62,000 nucleotides of DNA from Owenia fusiformis. Taxonomy: Eukaryota; Annelida; Polychaeta; Sabellida; Oweniidae. The DNA lies in contig CAIIXF020000011.1 in assembly GCA_903813345.2 (NCBI GenBank), positions 12,569,754 through 12,631,753 of the forward strand, written 5' to 3'. The position numbers and the translations under genes were made by a program. The notes under the pieces are model-generated. The model saw nothing but the letters and a program-made list of their open reading frames with translations. It had not been told where the DNA came from and ran no database searches. Below are positions 23,141 through 35,956 of this stretch, piece by piece; the first letter of the stretch is position 1; each line of letters opens with the position of its first letter.

Positions 23141-25531
23141 CTGAAAGTACTTAAAAAAGAAAAAAAGTCAGCAATGATTTGACTTTTTTCCTTAAAAGAA
23201 ACAAGTAAATATACCCATCTCACTGAAATGGCCATTTTTCAGATGTGAGTACATTTACATATAACTTTTAAGAGAATGCATGAACATGCAAAATGTCACC
23301 ACTGGCCATTTGTTAAAGATGCACTTGGTTACAGTAAGCCGAACACTAATTGATTACTGCCATCAAGAAGTTTCGTCCACCCATCAGTTTGAGAATATAA
23401 CATTATGTCAACACTTCTGTAGTGACATAAAAATCAAATCATTGCCCAGTAAGTACAGTTTACTAAAAAACTATGAACAAAAATCATATCATTACTGAAT
23501 AAATTTTCAAATTGTTCCTTTAAAAGCTAGCATTATAGTATTCAAATGATCAAGACCAAATTGATAGAGCTAGAACTATTTTGTTGGTAAGTTTCCAAAG
23601 TCTCAGAATGAAAATTACCAAACACATGCAAACAGAACCACTGTTCCTTGTGTTGCAGCCAAGAACCTGCTTTGCTGGAAATACAAAAAAGATGCTGTAG
23701 TACTTGTTAATATTACAATTTAAATATATTGCAAAAATTCAAATCAATTAGGAGGGATGGAGTAAGGTACATGTATACATAGTAATACATCTTAACTAGG
23801 TAAAAAATACTGCTTCCAGCACTGTATAGCTGATTCTTCTGGTGGGTGTATGATCCTGTGAAAAGAGAATTCATTTATTAGTAACTTCTGCATGCAACAG
23901 TAGTAGTTGTAGTTCAGGCAAGGAGCAGTCTTTAACCCTCTTCAAAACACCTGCAATGAGAAAATTATTTTACTGTCTACCTTAACTCCAAAGCATGCAA
24001 GGGATTATCATTTGCAAAAAAGTTGCCAAGTTGCCTTTATCAATCAGATTCTAGGTCGTAAATACCTAGATGGTTGATTGCTTATTGGACCAAAACATGG
24101 TCGCATTAACACTGACCTCAAAACAAGAAAAAAACAGTCAAATTGAAAAATTGATGATGATTTAATGAAACTTAAGATCATCTACCAACTCGCACCAAAA
24201 AAGAGAATGGTATCCGAAAACTGAGACTAACATACGAAGGTATGTTAAATCTCAGGTGAAAATGAGTTTATAAAAAAAATATGAAGACAATATTTTCCAA
24301 ATATAGCACACATTACTTCCATTTTGATAAAACCAGGTGGATTCCATTATTCTTTCATGTCAGAACATAGAATCCGTTAGGAAGCTTTCAAGCCAACACA
24401 CCTTAACAAAAGATCAAACATTGGGTGACCATCCCCCCGCTCATGCTGTATGCTGTCCAGAGAGATTAAGAAGAATAACAAGAATGACATCCTCGGCCAT
24501 GCATAATTAGGATACATCACATTAAAAAGATGAAATACAAGACCATACCACTGTCAATTCCCAATAGTATCTTTACTGTAACACTGATAAGCAATGTCTA
24601 CCTACCTAAAGAGTACAAGGTAACATGTATCAACCCCAAGGCCATTCCGTACAGATCCAAGTGAACTCTTGCTGCGTCCTCACGAGATCTCTGGATCACA
24701 CTATATCCGTCATAGCTAACTACTAACATTACAATACGAGCAAGTAAAAATGAGTGGACCTTCACCAGAGCTCAACGATACCCCTCCAGAACGACCCAAT
24801 GCATGCCGGCACCACAGCATGCATTGAAGAAAGAAAATTCAGAATACCTCCTCCTGGTGGGTGCAAGACCCACCATTTTGACTCGCAAGTAAAGAATGCT
24901 TTCACCAGCCATCAGAATATAGGCAAAACAAAGAACCAAGCTCAACAATAAGAATCCAACTTGGAAACTGTTGGTCGGGACTTACAAGGAATTGATACCT
25001 GAAACCCATGCATCTAGAGATTGATAGACACTGATCATCAGAATCACGGTGGAGGTACTACGAGGAACATCAAACAGTATGACCAAGTAAACCAGAGCTC
25101 TCAATGCAATGGATCAGAATGACCCATGCTCAACGATGCCATTCTTAGATATTCCTCAAAATCAATCGGGACAACATAAAACATGAACAGGGGAAGGCCT
25201 CCCAACACTTGATCAAGTGTTAAGACATGTTTAGCCATCCAGCCTCCTAGCAGATTCCAGGTTCCTTCACTCCAGAATAATGGGTCGGCCAACAAAATCC
25301 ACCGGTTCAATCAAAATGGAAGGTGTCCCACTAACGAGAAAACCTGCCGCTCCTAAACCATAGATGGAAAACATGTCTAGCTGGTAGATGACCCCATATG
25401 GAATACCTAAGATAACCTAACCAAATAACTAAGATAACTCAACAAGATTACTTAACTTAGGTGACAGGAACTTCGTGATAAGGCTCATCTTAAAGGGAGT
25501 GGAGTCTAGGGGGCGACTCATTTTCCAATGC

Positions 25532-26228
25532 ATGGTTGCTCTTCTTCCAGTTGGTTGCTCTTCTTCCAGTTGGTTGCTCTTCTTCCAGTTGGTTGCTCTT
25601 CTTCCAGTAGGTTGCTCTTCTTCCAGTTGGTTGCTCTTCTTCCAGTTGGTTGCTCTTCTTCCAGTTGGTTGCTCTCCTTTCAGTTGGTTGCTCTTCTTCC
25701 AGTTGGTTTCTCTTCTTCCAGTTGGTTGCACTTCTTCCACTTGGTTGTTCTTCCACTTGGTTGCTCTTCTTCCACTTGGTTGCTCTTCTTCCACTTGGTT
25801 GCTCTTCTTCCAGTTGGTTGCTCTTCTTCCAGTTGGTTGCTCTTCTTCCAGTTGGTTGCTCTTCTTCCAGTTGGTTGCTCTTCTTCCAGTTGGTTGCTCT
25901 TCCAGTTGGTTGCTTTTCTTCCAGTTGGTTGCTCTCCTTTCAGTTGGTTGCTCTTCTTCCAGTTGGTTGCTCTTCTTCCAGTTGGTTGCTCTTCTTCCAG
26001 TTGGTTGCTCTTCTTCCAGTTTGTTGTTCTTATTCCAGTGGGTTGTTCATCTTCCAGTGGGTTGTTCACCTTCCAGTGGGTTGTTCATCTTCCAGTTGTT
26101 TGTTCATCTTCCAGTGGGTTGTTCATCTTCCAGTGAGTTGCTCATCTTCCAGTGAGTTGCTCATCTTCCAGTGGGTTGCTCATCTTCCAGCGGGTGAATT
26201 ATCTTCCAGCGGTTGAATAATCTTTCAG
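25532..26228. repeat. 19-bp minisatellite array B5
   Basis: About 37 copies, with two 16-bp short units (near 25745 and 25900), so its length differs from its neighbours by a non-multiple of 19. Confidence 0.97.
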
Positions 26229-26447
26229 TGGGTGGATCATCATCTAGCAGTTGGATCATCTTCAAGGTTGCCATCTTCCACCAGATAGATCATCTTCAAC
26301 TGGGAACTTGGCTTTCCAATGGGGGACTTGTCTTGCAGTGTGTGGCTTCCAGTGTGTGGCTCAGGTACTAGTGGGCTGATCACCTCCAAGCTAAAGGTAA
26401 ATCTGGAAGAAATATTGTACATTAGGAAATAAAAATACTGTACTTAC

Positions 26448-26531
26448 TTGAACCCCACATCCTAGAGATAATCTTCCATCCCGGGCAATGCTTCTTCAGT
26501 AACACACAGATATCACCAGAATAACAATATC
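26448..26531 (-). CDS. exon b, copy 5
   Basis: Exon and splice sites are normal. A private 7-bp deletion lies upstream on the minus strand (near 26566), close to the branch-point region. Confidence 0.42.
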
Positions 26532-26823
26532 CTATGTAGAAACAGGCGTTGCAGGCAGATGGTGCAGTTACTCTCATAAACTTGTAGGAAAGGACAGAAA
26601 CTTATCTTCAGGGGAAGAGGAGTGCATCTGAAAGTAAATACAAAATAGAAAAAGTTAGGCAATGGTTTCAATTTTCAATTTTTTCAAAAAATCCACCGGT
26701 TCAATCAAAATGGAAGGTATCCCACTAACGATAAGAGCAAGATCACTAAACTTAGATGACAGGAACTTCGTGATAAGGCTCATCTTTTAGGGAGTGGAGT
26801 CTAGGGGGCGACTTATTTTCCAG

Positions 26824-27746
26824 TGGGTTGTTCATCTTCAAGTGGGTTGCTCATCTTCCAGAGAGTTGCTCATCTTCCAGTGGGTTGCTCATCTTCCAGT
26901 GGGTGTATTTTCTTCCAGTTGTTTGCTCATCTTTCAGCTGGTTGCTCTCCTCCCAGTTGGTTGCTCTTCTTTCAGTTGGTTGCTCTTCCTTCAGTTGGTT
27001 GCTCTTCTTTCAGTTGGTTGCTCTTCTTTCAGTTGGTTGCTCTTCTTTCAGTTGGTTGCTCTTCTTCCAGTTGGTTGCTTTTCTTCCAGTTGGTTGCTCT
27101 TCTTCCAGTTAGTTGTTCATCTTCCAGTGGGTTGTTCATCTTCCAGTGGGTTGTTCATCTTCCAGTGGGTTGTTCATCTTCCAGTCGGTTGTACATCTTC
27201 CAGTGGGTTGTTCATCTTCCAGTGGGTTGTTCATCTTCCATTCGGTTGTACATCTTCCAGTGGGTTGCTCATCTTCCATCGGGTTGCTCTTCTTCCATTT
27301 GGTTGCCCATCTTCCAGTGGGTTGTTCATCTTCCAGTGGGTTGCTCATCTTCCAGTGAGTTGCTCATGTTCCAGTGGGTTGCTCATCTTCCATCGGGTTG
27401 CTCTTCTTCCATTTGGTTGCCCATCTTCCAGTGGGTTGTTCATCTTCCAGTGGGTTGCTCATCTTCCAGTGAGTTGCTCATGTTCCAGTGGGTTCCTCAT
27501 TTTCCAGTGGGTTGCTCATCTTCCAGCAGGTGTATTTTCTTCCAGTTGGTTGCTCATGTTTCAGCTGGTTGTTCTTCCAGTTGGTTGTTCTTCTTCCAGT
27601 GGGTTGTTCATCTTCCAGTGGGTTGTTCATCTTCCAGTGGGTTGTTCATCTTCCAGTGAGTTGCTTTTCTTCCAGTGGGTTGCTCATCTTCCAGTGGGTT
27701 GCTCATCTTCCAGTGGGTTGCTCATCTTCCAATGGGTTGCTCATCT
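26824..27746. repeat. 19-bp minisatellite array A6 (truncated by fusion)
   Basis: About 48 copies. A block of about seven 19-mers (near 27230-27370) is repeated in tandem here (near 27370-27490), which shows multi-unit duplication inside an array. Its right edge is replaced by the array B flank. Confidence 0.96.
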
Positions 27747-27847
27747 CAGATAACTCAACAAGATTACTTAACTTAGGTGACAGGAACTTCGTGATAAGGC
27801 TCATCTTAAAGGGAGTGGAGTCTAGGGGGCGACTCATTTTCCAATGC

Positions 27848-28379
27848 ATGGTTGCTCTTCTTCCAGTTGGTTGCTCTTCTTCCAGTTGGTTGCTCTTCTT
27901 CCAGTTGGTTGCTCTTCTTCCAGTTGGTTGCTCTTCTTCCACTTGGTTGCTCTTCTTCCAGTTGGTTGCTCTTCTTCCAGTTGGTTGCTCTTCTTCCAGT
28001 TGGTTGCTCTTCTTCCAGTTGGTTGCTCTTCTTCCAGTTGGTTGCTCTTCTTCCAGTTGGTTGTTCTCCTTTCAGTTGGTTGCTCTTCTTCCAGTTGGTT
28101 GCTCTTCTTCCAGTTGGTTGCTCTTCTTCCAGTTGGTTGCTCTTCTTCCAGTTGGTTGCTCTTCTTCCAGTTGGTTGTTCTTATTTCAGTGGGTTGTTCA
28201 TCTTCCAGTGGGTTGTTCACCTTCCAGTGGGTTGTTCATCTTCCAGTTGTTTGTTCATCTTCCAGTGGGTTGTTCATCTTCCAGTGAGTTGCTCATCTTC
28301 CAGTGAGTTGCTCATCTTCCAGTGGGTTGCTCATCTTCCAGCGGGTGAATTATCTTCCAGCGGTTGAATAATCTTTCAG
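27848..28379. repeat. 19-bp minisatellite array B6
   Basis: Exactly 28 units' length with no 16-bp unit. It matches B7, so the fused unit and unit 7 shared this array very recently. Confidence 0.97.
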
Positions 28380-28598
28380 TGGGTGGATCATCATCTAGCA
28401 GTTGGATCATCTTCAAGGTTGCCATCTTCCACCAGATAGATCATCTTCAACTGGGAACTTGGCTTTCCAATGGGGGACTTGTCTTGCAGTGTGTGGCTTC
28501 CAGTGTGTGGCTCAGGTACTAGTGGGCTGATCACCTCCAAGCTAAAGGTAAATCTGGAAGAAATATTGTACATTAGGAAATAAAAATACTGTACTTAC

Positions 28599-28682
28599 TT
28601 GAACCCCACATCCTAGAGATAATCTTCCATCCCGGGCAATGCTTCTTCAGTAACACACAGATATCACCAGAATAACAATATC
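28599..28682 (-). CDS. exon b, copy 6 (in fused unit 6)
   Basis: Consensus exon. Unit 6 has no exon a, so this exon would be followed directly by exon b copy 5 in a spliced transcript and would give a half domain in frame. Confidence 0.42.
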
Positions 28683-29091
28683 CTATGTAGAAACAGGCGT
28701 TGCAGGCAGATGGTGCATATTGAAGTTACTCTCATAAACTTGTAGGAAAGGACAGAAACTTATCTTCAGGGGAAGAGGAGTGCATCTGAAAGTAAATACA
28801 AAATAGAAAAAGTTAGGCAATGGTTTCAATTTTCAATTTTTTCAAAAAATCCACCGGTTCAATCAAAATGGAAGGTATCCCACTAACGATAAGAGCCTGC
28901 CGCTCCTTAAGCATAGATGGAAGACCTGTCTAGCTAGTAGATGACCCCACATGGAGTAACTAAGATAACTTAACCAAATAACTAAGATAACTCAACAAGA
29001 TCACTTAACTTAGATGACAGGAACTTCGTGATAAGGCTCATCTTTAAGGGAGTGGAGTCTAGGGGGCGACTTATTTTCCAGTGGGTTGTTC

Positions 29092-30009
29092 ATCTTCCAG
29101 TGGGTTGCTCATCTTCCAGAGAGTTGCTCATCTTCCAGTGGGTTGCTCATCTTCCAGAGGGTGTATTTTCTTCCAGTTGTTTGCTCATCTTTCAGCTGGT
29201 TGCTCTCCTCCCAGTTGGTTGCTCTTCTTTCAGTTGGTTGCTCTTCCTTCAGTTGGTTGCTCTTCTTTCAGTTGGTTGCTCTTCTTTCAGTTGGTTGCTC
29301 TTCTTTCAGTTGGTTGCTCTTCTTCCAGTTGGTTGCTCTTCCTTCAGTTGGTTGCTCTTCTTTCAGTTGGTTGCTCTTCTTTCAGTTGGTTGCTCTTCTT
29401 TCAGTTGGTTGCTCTTCTTCCAGTTGGTTGCTTTTCTTCCAGTGGGTTGTTCATCTTCCAGTCGGTTGTACATCTTCCAGTGGGTTGTTCATCTTCCAGT
29501 GGGTTGTTCATCTTCCATTCGGTTGTACATCTTCCAGTGGGTTGCTCATCTTCCATCGGGTTGCTCTTCTTCCATTTGGTTGCCCATCTTCCAGTGGGTT
29601 GTTCATCTTCCAGTGGGTTGCTCATCTTCCAGTGAGTTGCTCATGTTCCAGTGGGTTCCTCATTTTCCAGTGGGTTGCTCATCTTCCAGCAGGTGTATTT
29701 TCTTCCAGTTGGTTGCTCATGTTTCAGCTGGTTGTTCTTCCAGTTGGTTGTTCTTCTTCCAGTGGGTTGTTCATCTTCCAGTGGGTTGTTCATCTTCCAG
29801 TGGGTTGTTCATCTTCCAGTGGGTTGTTCATCTTCCAGTCGGTTGTACATCTTCCAGTGGGTTGTTCATTTTCCAGTGAGTTGCTCATCTTCCAGTGAGT
29901 TGCTTTTCTTCCAGTGGGTTGCTCATCTTCCAGTGGGTTGCTCATCTTCCAATGGGTTGCTCATCTTCCAGTGGATTGCTCATCTTCCAGTGGGTTGCTC
30001 ATCTTCCAG
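29092..30009. repeat. 19-bp minisatellite array A7
   Basis: About 48 copies. The inner ctttcag-type block is extended compared with other copies. Confidence 0.97.
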
Positions 30010-30599
30010 CGATTGAATTATCTTTGAGTGGGTGGATCATCTTCTAGCAGTTGGATCATCTTCAAGGTTGCCATCTTCCACCAGATAGATCATCTTCAAC
30101 TGGGACCTTGGCTTTTCAATGGGTGACTTGTCTTGCAGTGTGTGGCTTTCAGTTTGTGGCTCAGGTACTAGTGGGCTGATCACCTCCAAGCTAAAGGTAA
30201 ATCTGTAATATAAGTACATATAAAATAGGAAGTCAGCAATGATTTAAATGTTGATTTGTTGTTACAATGCCAAAATGATTGAGCCACTTACTGAACAAGC
30301 GGAGGAGGGAATGCAAGAAATTTCCTTTTATTGATTCTAGTAAATAGCTCATGGCCTTTCACCCCTTCTGGCTCAAGATTTACATCATCAAATCAACTAA
30401 CTGCCTTAACAGAAGTATCTCTGTAGAAGTGAATTGTGGTCTATATATTTTTAGAACATGAATTAAAATTATTTTTTTGAATATTGAATTACCCCCCACC
30501 CCCAAGCCCAACATAATGAATAGTTTTATTCATTTTTTGATATGTAAAGCCAACATACATATTATCTCCAAATTGGCTCTACACTATAGCTACCCTTAC

Positions 30600-30755
30600 C
30601 TGTGTGGTTGTAACATTCCTGTTGTTTCTTTAGTTGCACACACCTATTAGTACAGGCAGTAGCAATATGCTTTGTAGATACATACACTGCAAACAGCTGA
30701 CCCAAATCATTGATCCACTTCGAAAGACCACAACCAGGGTAGAAATTGTTATGAC
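30600..30755 (-). CDS. exon a, copy 6
   Basis: Gln form, identical in the exon to copy 1. On the minus strand it is followed by two exon b copies in a row (28599-28682 and 26448-26531), because the fused unit 6 has lost its exon a. Frame would still be kept because all junctions are phase 1. Confidence 0.48.
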
Positions 30756-33148
30756 CTGAAAGTACTTAAAAAAGAAAAAAAAAGTCAGCAATGATTTGAC
30801 TTTTTTCCTTAAAAGAAACAAGTAAATATACCCATCTCACTGAAATGGCCATTTTTCAGATGTGAGTACATTTACATATAACTTTTAAGAGAATGCATGA
30901 ACATGCAAAATGTCACCACTGGCCATTTGTTAAAGATGCACTTGGTTACAGTAAGCCGAACACTAATTGATTACTGCCATCAAGAAGTTTCGTCCACCCA
31001 TCAGTTTGAGAATATAACATTATGTCAACACTTCTGTAGTGACATAAAAATCAAATCATTGCCCAGTAAGTACAGTTTACTAAAAAACTATGAACAAAAA
31101 TCATATCATTACTGAATAAATTTTCAAATTGTTACTTTAAAAGCTAGCATTATAGTATTCAAATGATCAAGACCAAATTGATAGAGCTAGAACTATTTTG
31201 TTGGTAAGTTTCCAAAGTCTCAGAATGAAAATTACCAAACACATGCAAACAGAACCACTGTTCCTTGTGTTGCAGCCAAGAACCTGCTTTGCTGGAAATA
31301 CAAAAAAGATGCTGTAGTACTTGTTAATATTACAATTTAAATATATTGCAAAAATTCAAATCAATTAGGAGGGATGGAGTAAGGTACATGTATACATAGT
31401 AATACATCTTAACTAGGTAAAAAATACTGCTTCCAGCACTGTATAGCTGATTCTTCTGGTGGGTGTATGATCCTGTGAAAAGAGAATTCATTTATTAGTA
31501 ACTTCCGCATGCAACAGTAGTAGTTGTAGTTCAGGCAAGGAGCAGTCTTTAACCCTCTTCAAAACACCTGCAATGAGAAAATTATTTTACTGTCTACCTT
31601 AACTCCAAAGCATGCAAGGGATTATCATTTGCAAAAAAGTTGCCAAGTTGCCTTTATCAATCAGATTCTAGGTCGTAAATACCTAGATGGTTGATTGCTT
31701 ATTGGACCAAAACATGGTCGCATTAACACTGACCTCAAAACAAGAAAAAAACAGTCAAATTGAAAAATTGATGATGATTTAATGAAACTTAAGATCATCT
31801 ACCAACTCGCACCAAAAAAGAGAATGGTATCCGAAAACTGAGACTAACATACGAAGGTATGTTAAATCTCAGGTGAAAATGAGTTTATAAAAAAAATATG
31901 AAGACAATATTTTCCAAATATAGCACACATTACTTCCATTTTGATAAAACCAGGTGGATTCCATTATTCTTTCATGTCAGAACATAGAATCCGTTAGGAA
32001 GCTTTCAAGCCAACACACCTTAACAAAAGATCAAACATTGGGTGACCATCCCCCCGCTCATGCTGTATGCTGTCCAGAGAGATTAAGAAGAATAACAAGA
32101 ATGACATCCTCGGCCATGCATAATTAGGATACATCACATTAAAAAGATGAAATACAAGACCATACCACTGTCAATTCCCAATAGTATCTTTACTGTAACA
32201 CTGATAAGCAATGTCTACCTACCTAAAGAGTACAAGGTAACATGTATCAACCCCAAGGCCATTCCGTACAGATCCAAGTGAACTCTTGCTGCGTCCTCAC
32301 GAGATCTCTGGATCACACTATATCCGTCATAGCTAACTACTAACATTACAATACGAGCAAGTAAAAATGAGTGGACCTTCACCAGAGCTCAACGATACCC
32401 CTCCAGAACGACCCAATGCATGCCGGCACCACAGCATGCATTGAAGAAAGAAAATTCAGAATACCTCCTCCTGGTGGGTGCAAGACCCACCATTTTGACT
32501 CGCAAGTAAAGAATGCTTTCACCAGCCATCAGAATATAGGCAAAACAAAGAACCAAGCTCAACAATAAGAATCCAACTTGGAAACTGTTGGTCGGGACTT
32601 ACAAGGAATTGATACCTGAAACCCATGCATCTAGAGATTGATAGACACTGATCATCAGAATCACGGTGGAGGTACTACGAGGAACATCAAACAGTATGAC
32701 CAAGTAAACCAGAGCTCTCAATGCAATGGATCAGAATGACCCATGCTCAACGATGCCATTCTTAGATATTCCTCAAAATCAATCGGGACAACATAAAACA
32801 TGAACAGGGGAAGGCCTCCCAACACTTGATCAAGTGTTAAGACATGTTTAGCCATCCAGCCTCCTAGCAGATTCCAGGTTCCTTCACTCCAGAATAATGG
32901 GTCGGCCAACAAAATCCACCGGTTCAATCAAAATGGAAGGTGTCCCACTAACGAGAAAACCTGCCGCTCCTAAACCATAGATGGAAAACATGTCTAGCTG
33001 GTAGATGACCCCATATGGAATACCTAAGATAACCTAACCAAATAACTAAGATAACTCAACAAGATTACTTAACTTAGGTGACAGGAACTTCGTGATAAGG
33101 CTCATCTTAAAGGGAGTGGAGTCTAGGGGGCGACTCATTTTCCAATGC

Positions 33149-33680
33149 ATGGTTGCTCTTCTTCCAGTTGGTTGCTCTTCTTCCAGTTGGTTGCTCTTCT
33201 TCCAGTTGGTTGCTCTTCTTCCAGTTGGTTGCTCTTCTTCCACTTGGTTGCTCTTCTTCCAGTTGGTTGCTCTTCTTCCAGTTGGTTGCTCTTCTTCCAG
33301 TTGGTTGCTCTTCTTCCAGTTGGTTGCTCTTCTTCCAGTTGGTTGCTCTTCTTCCAGTTGGTTGTTCTCCTTTCAGTTGGTTGCTCTTCTTCCAGTTGGT
33401 TGCTCTTCTTCCAGTTGGTTGCTCTTCTTCCAGTTGGTTGCTCTTCTTCCAGTTGGTTGCTCTTCTTCCAGTTGGTTGTTCTTATTTCAGTGGGTTGTTC
33501 ATCTTCCAGTGGGTTGTTCACCTTCCAGTGGGTTGTTCATCTTCCAGTTGTTTGTTCATCTTCCAGTGGGTTGTTCATCTTCCAGTGAGTTGCTCATCTT
33601 CCAGTGAGTTGCTCATCTTCCAGTGGGTTGCTCATCTTCCAGCGGGTGAATTATCTTCCAGCGGTTGAATAATCTTTCAG
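33149..33680. repeat. 19-bp minisatellite array B7
   Basis: 28 units' length, the same as B6 including the ttattt variant near 33482. Confidence 0.97.
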
Positions 33681-33899
33681 TGGGTGGATCATCATCTAGC
33701 AGTTGGATCATCTTCAAGGTTGCCATCTTCCACCAGATAGATCATCTTCAACTGGGAACTTGGCTTTCCAATGGGGGACTTGTCTTGCAGTGTGTGGCTT
33801 CCAGTGTGTGGCTCAGGTACTAGTGGGCTGATCACCTCCAAACTAAAGGTAAATCTGGAAGAAATATTGTACATTAGGAAATAAAAATACTGTACTTAC

Positions 33900-33983
33900 T
33901 TGAACCCAACATCCTAGAGATAACCTTCCATCCCGGGCAATGCTTCTTCAGTAACACACAGATATCACCAGAATAACAATATC
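33900..33983 (-). CDS. exon b, copy 7 (two amino-acid changes)
   Basis: It has two private substitutions, TGG to TTG (Trp to Leu in RMWGS) and ATT to GTT (Ile to Val in KIIS). The frame stays open and both splice sites are intact. Confidence 0.42.
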
Positions 33984-34282
33984 CTATGTAGAAACAGGCG
34001 TTGCAGGCAGATGGTGCATATTGAAGTTACTCTCATAAACTTGTAGGAAAGGACAGAAACTTATCTTCAGGGGAAGAGGAGTGCATCTGAAAGTAAATAC
34101 AAAATAGAAAAAGTTAGGCAATGGTTTCAATTTTCAATTTTTTCAAAAAATCCACCTGTTCAATCAAAATGGAAGGTATCCCACTAACGATAAGAGCAAG
34201 ATCACTTAACTTAGATGACAGGAACTTCGTGATAAGGCTCATCTTTAAGGGAGTGGAGTCTAGGGGGCGACTTATTTTCCAG

Positions 34283-35210
34283 TGGGTTGTTCATCTTCCA
34301 GTGGGTTGCTCATCTTCCAGAGAGTTGCTCATCTTCCAGTGGGTTGCTCATCTTCCAGTGGGTGTATTTTCTTCCAGTTGTTTGCTCATCTTTCAGTTGG
34401 TTGCTCTTCCTTCAGTTGGTTGCTCTTCTTTCAGTTGGTTGCTCTTCCTTCAGTTGGTTGCTCTTCTTTCAGTTGGTTGCTCTTCTTTCAGTTGGTTGCT
34501 CTTCTTTCAGTTGGTTGCTCTTCTTCCAGTTGGTTGCTTTTCTTCCAGTTGGTTGCTCTTCTTCCAGTTAGTTGTTCATCTTCCAGTGGGTTGTTCATCT
34601 TCCAGTGGGTTGTTCATCTTCCAGTGGGTTGTTCATCTTCCAGTCGGTTGTACATCTTCCAGTGGGTTGTTCATCTTCCAGTGGGTTGTTCATCTTCCAT
34701 TCGGTTGTACATCTTCCAGTGGGTTGCTCATCTTCCATCGGGTTGCTCTTCTTCCATTTGGTTGCCCATCTTCCAGTGGGTTGTTCATCTTCCAGTGGGT
34801 TGCTCATCTTCCAGTGAGTTGCTCATGTTCCAGTGGGTTCCTCATTTTCCAGTGGGTTGCTCATCTTCCAGCAGGTGTATTTTCTTCCAGTTGGTTGCTC
34901 ATGTTTCAGCTGGTTGTTCTTCCAGTTGGTTGTTCTTCTTCCAGTGGGTTGTTCATCTTCCAGTGGGTTGTTCATCTTCCAGTGGGTTGTTCATCTTCCA
35001 GTGGGTTGTTCATCTTCCAGTCGGTTGTACATCTTCCAGTGGGTTGTTCATTTTCCAGTGAGTTGCTCATCTTCCAGTGAGTTGCTTTTCTTCCAGTGGG
35101 TTGCTCATCTTCCAGTGGGTTGCTCATCTTCCAGTGGGTTGCTCATCTTCCAATGGGTTGCTCATCTTCCAGTGGATTGCTCATCTTCCAGTGGGTTGCT
35201 CATCTTCCAG
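34283..35210. repeat. 19-bp minisatellite array A8
   Basis: About 49 copies. The ctggttgctctcctccc variants found near the left end of most A arrays are replaced by standard units here. Confidence 0.97.
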
Positions 35211-35800
35211 CGATTGAATTATCTTTGAGTGGGTGGATCATCTTCTAGCAGTTGGATCATCTTCAAGGTTGCCATCTTCCACCAGATAGATCATCTTCAA
35301 CTGGGACCTTGGCTTTTCAATGGGTGACTTGTCTTGCAGTGTGTGGCTTTCAGTTTGTGGCTCAGGTACTAGTGGGCTGATCACCTCCAAGCTAAAGGTA
35401 AATCTGTAATATAAGTACATATAAAATAGGAAGTCAGCAATGATTTAAATGTTGATTTGTTGTTACAATGCCAAAATGATTGAGCCACTTACTGAACAAG
35501 CGGAGGAGGGAATGCAAGAAATTTCCTTTTATTGATTCTAGTAAATAGCTCATGGCCTTTCACCCCTTCCGGCTCAAGATTTACATCATCAAATCAACTA
35601 ACTGCCTTAACAGAAGTATCTCTGTAGAAGTGAATTGTGGTCTATATATTTTTAGAACATGAATTAAAATTATTTTTTTGAATATTGAATTACCCCCCAC
35701 CCCTAAGCCCAACATAATGAATAGTTTTATTCATTTTTTGATATGTAAAGCCAACATACATATTATCTCCAAATTGGCTCTACACTATAGCTACCCTTAC

Positions 35801-35956
35801 CTGTGTGGTTGTAACATTCCTGTTGTTTCTTTAGTTGCACACACCTATTAGTACAGGCAGTAGCAATATGCTTTGTAGATACATACACTGCAAACAGCTG
35901 ACCCAAATCATTGATCCACTTCGAAAGACCACAACCAGGGTAGAAATTGTTATGAC
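35801..35956 (-). CDS. exon a, copy 7
   Basis: Gln form with an intact frame. The pyrimidine tract before the acceptor is an uninterrupted T run here, whereas most copies have one interrupting C. The partner exon b at 33900-33983 is the most diverged exon b copy. Confidence 0.48.

Larger units (their letters stand above)
21374..26692. repeat. macrosatellite unit 5 (5.32 kb)
   Basis: Complete unit. The left-flank boundary reads ccaacggttc upstream of array A5, a private substitution, and there is a 7-bp deletion near 26566. Confidence 0.95.
26693..28850. repeat. macrosatellite unit 6, deletion fusion (2.16 kb)
   Basis: Array A6 runs directly into the left flank of array B6 at about 27746. 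The right edge of array A, exon a and the 3-kb spacer are missing, and only exon b remains. The junction falls in tcatct/cagataac with little or no microhomology. Confidence 0.93.
28851..34151. repeat. macrosatellite unit 7 (5.30 kb, long-form left flank)
   Basis: The flank before array A7 keeps a segment of roughly 120 bp (about 28888-29000) that is deleted in most units but present, in diverged form, before every array B. Array B7 is identical in length to B6. Confidence 0.95.
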
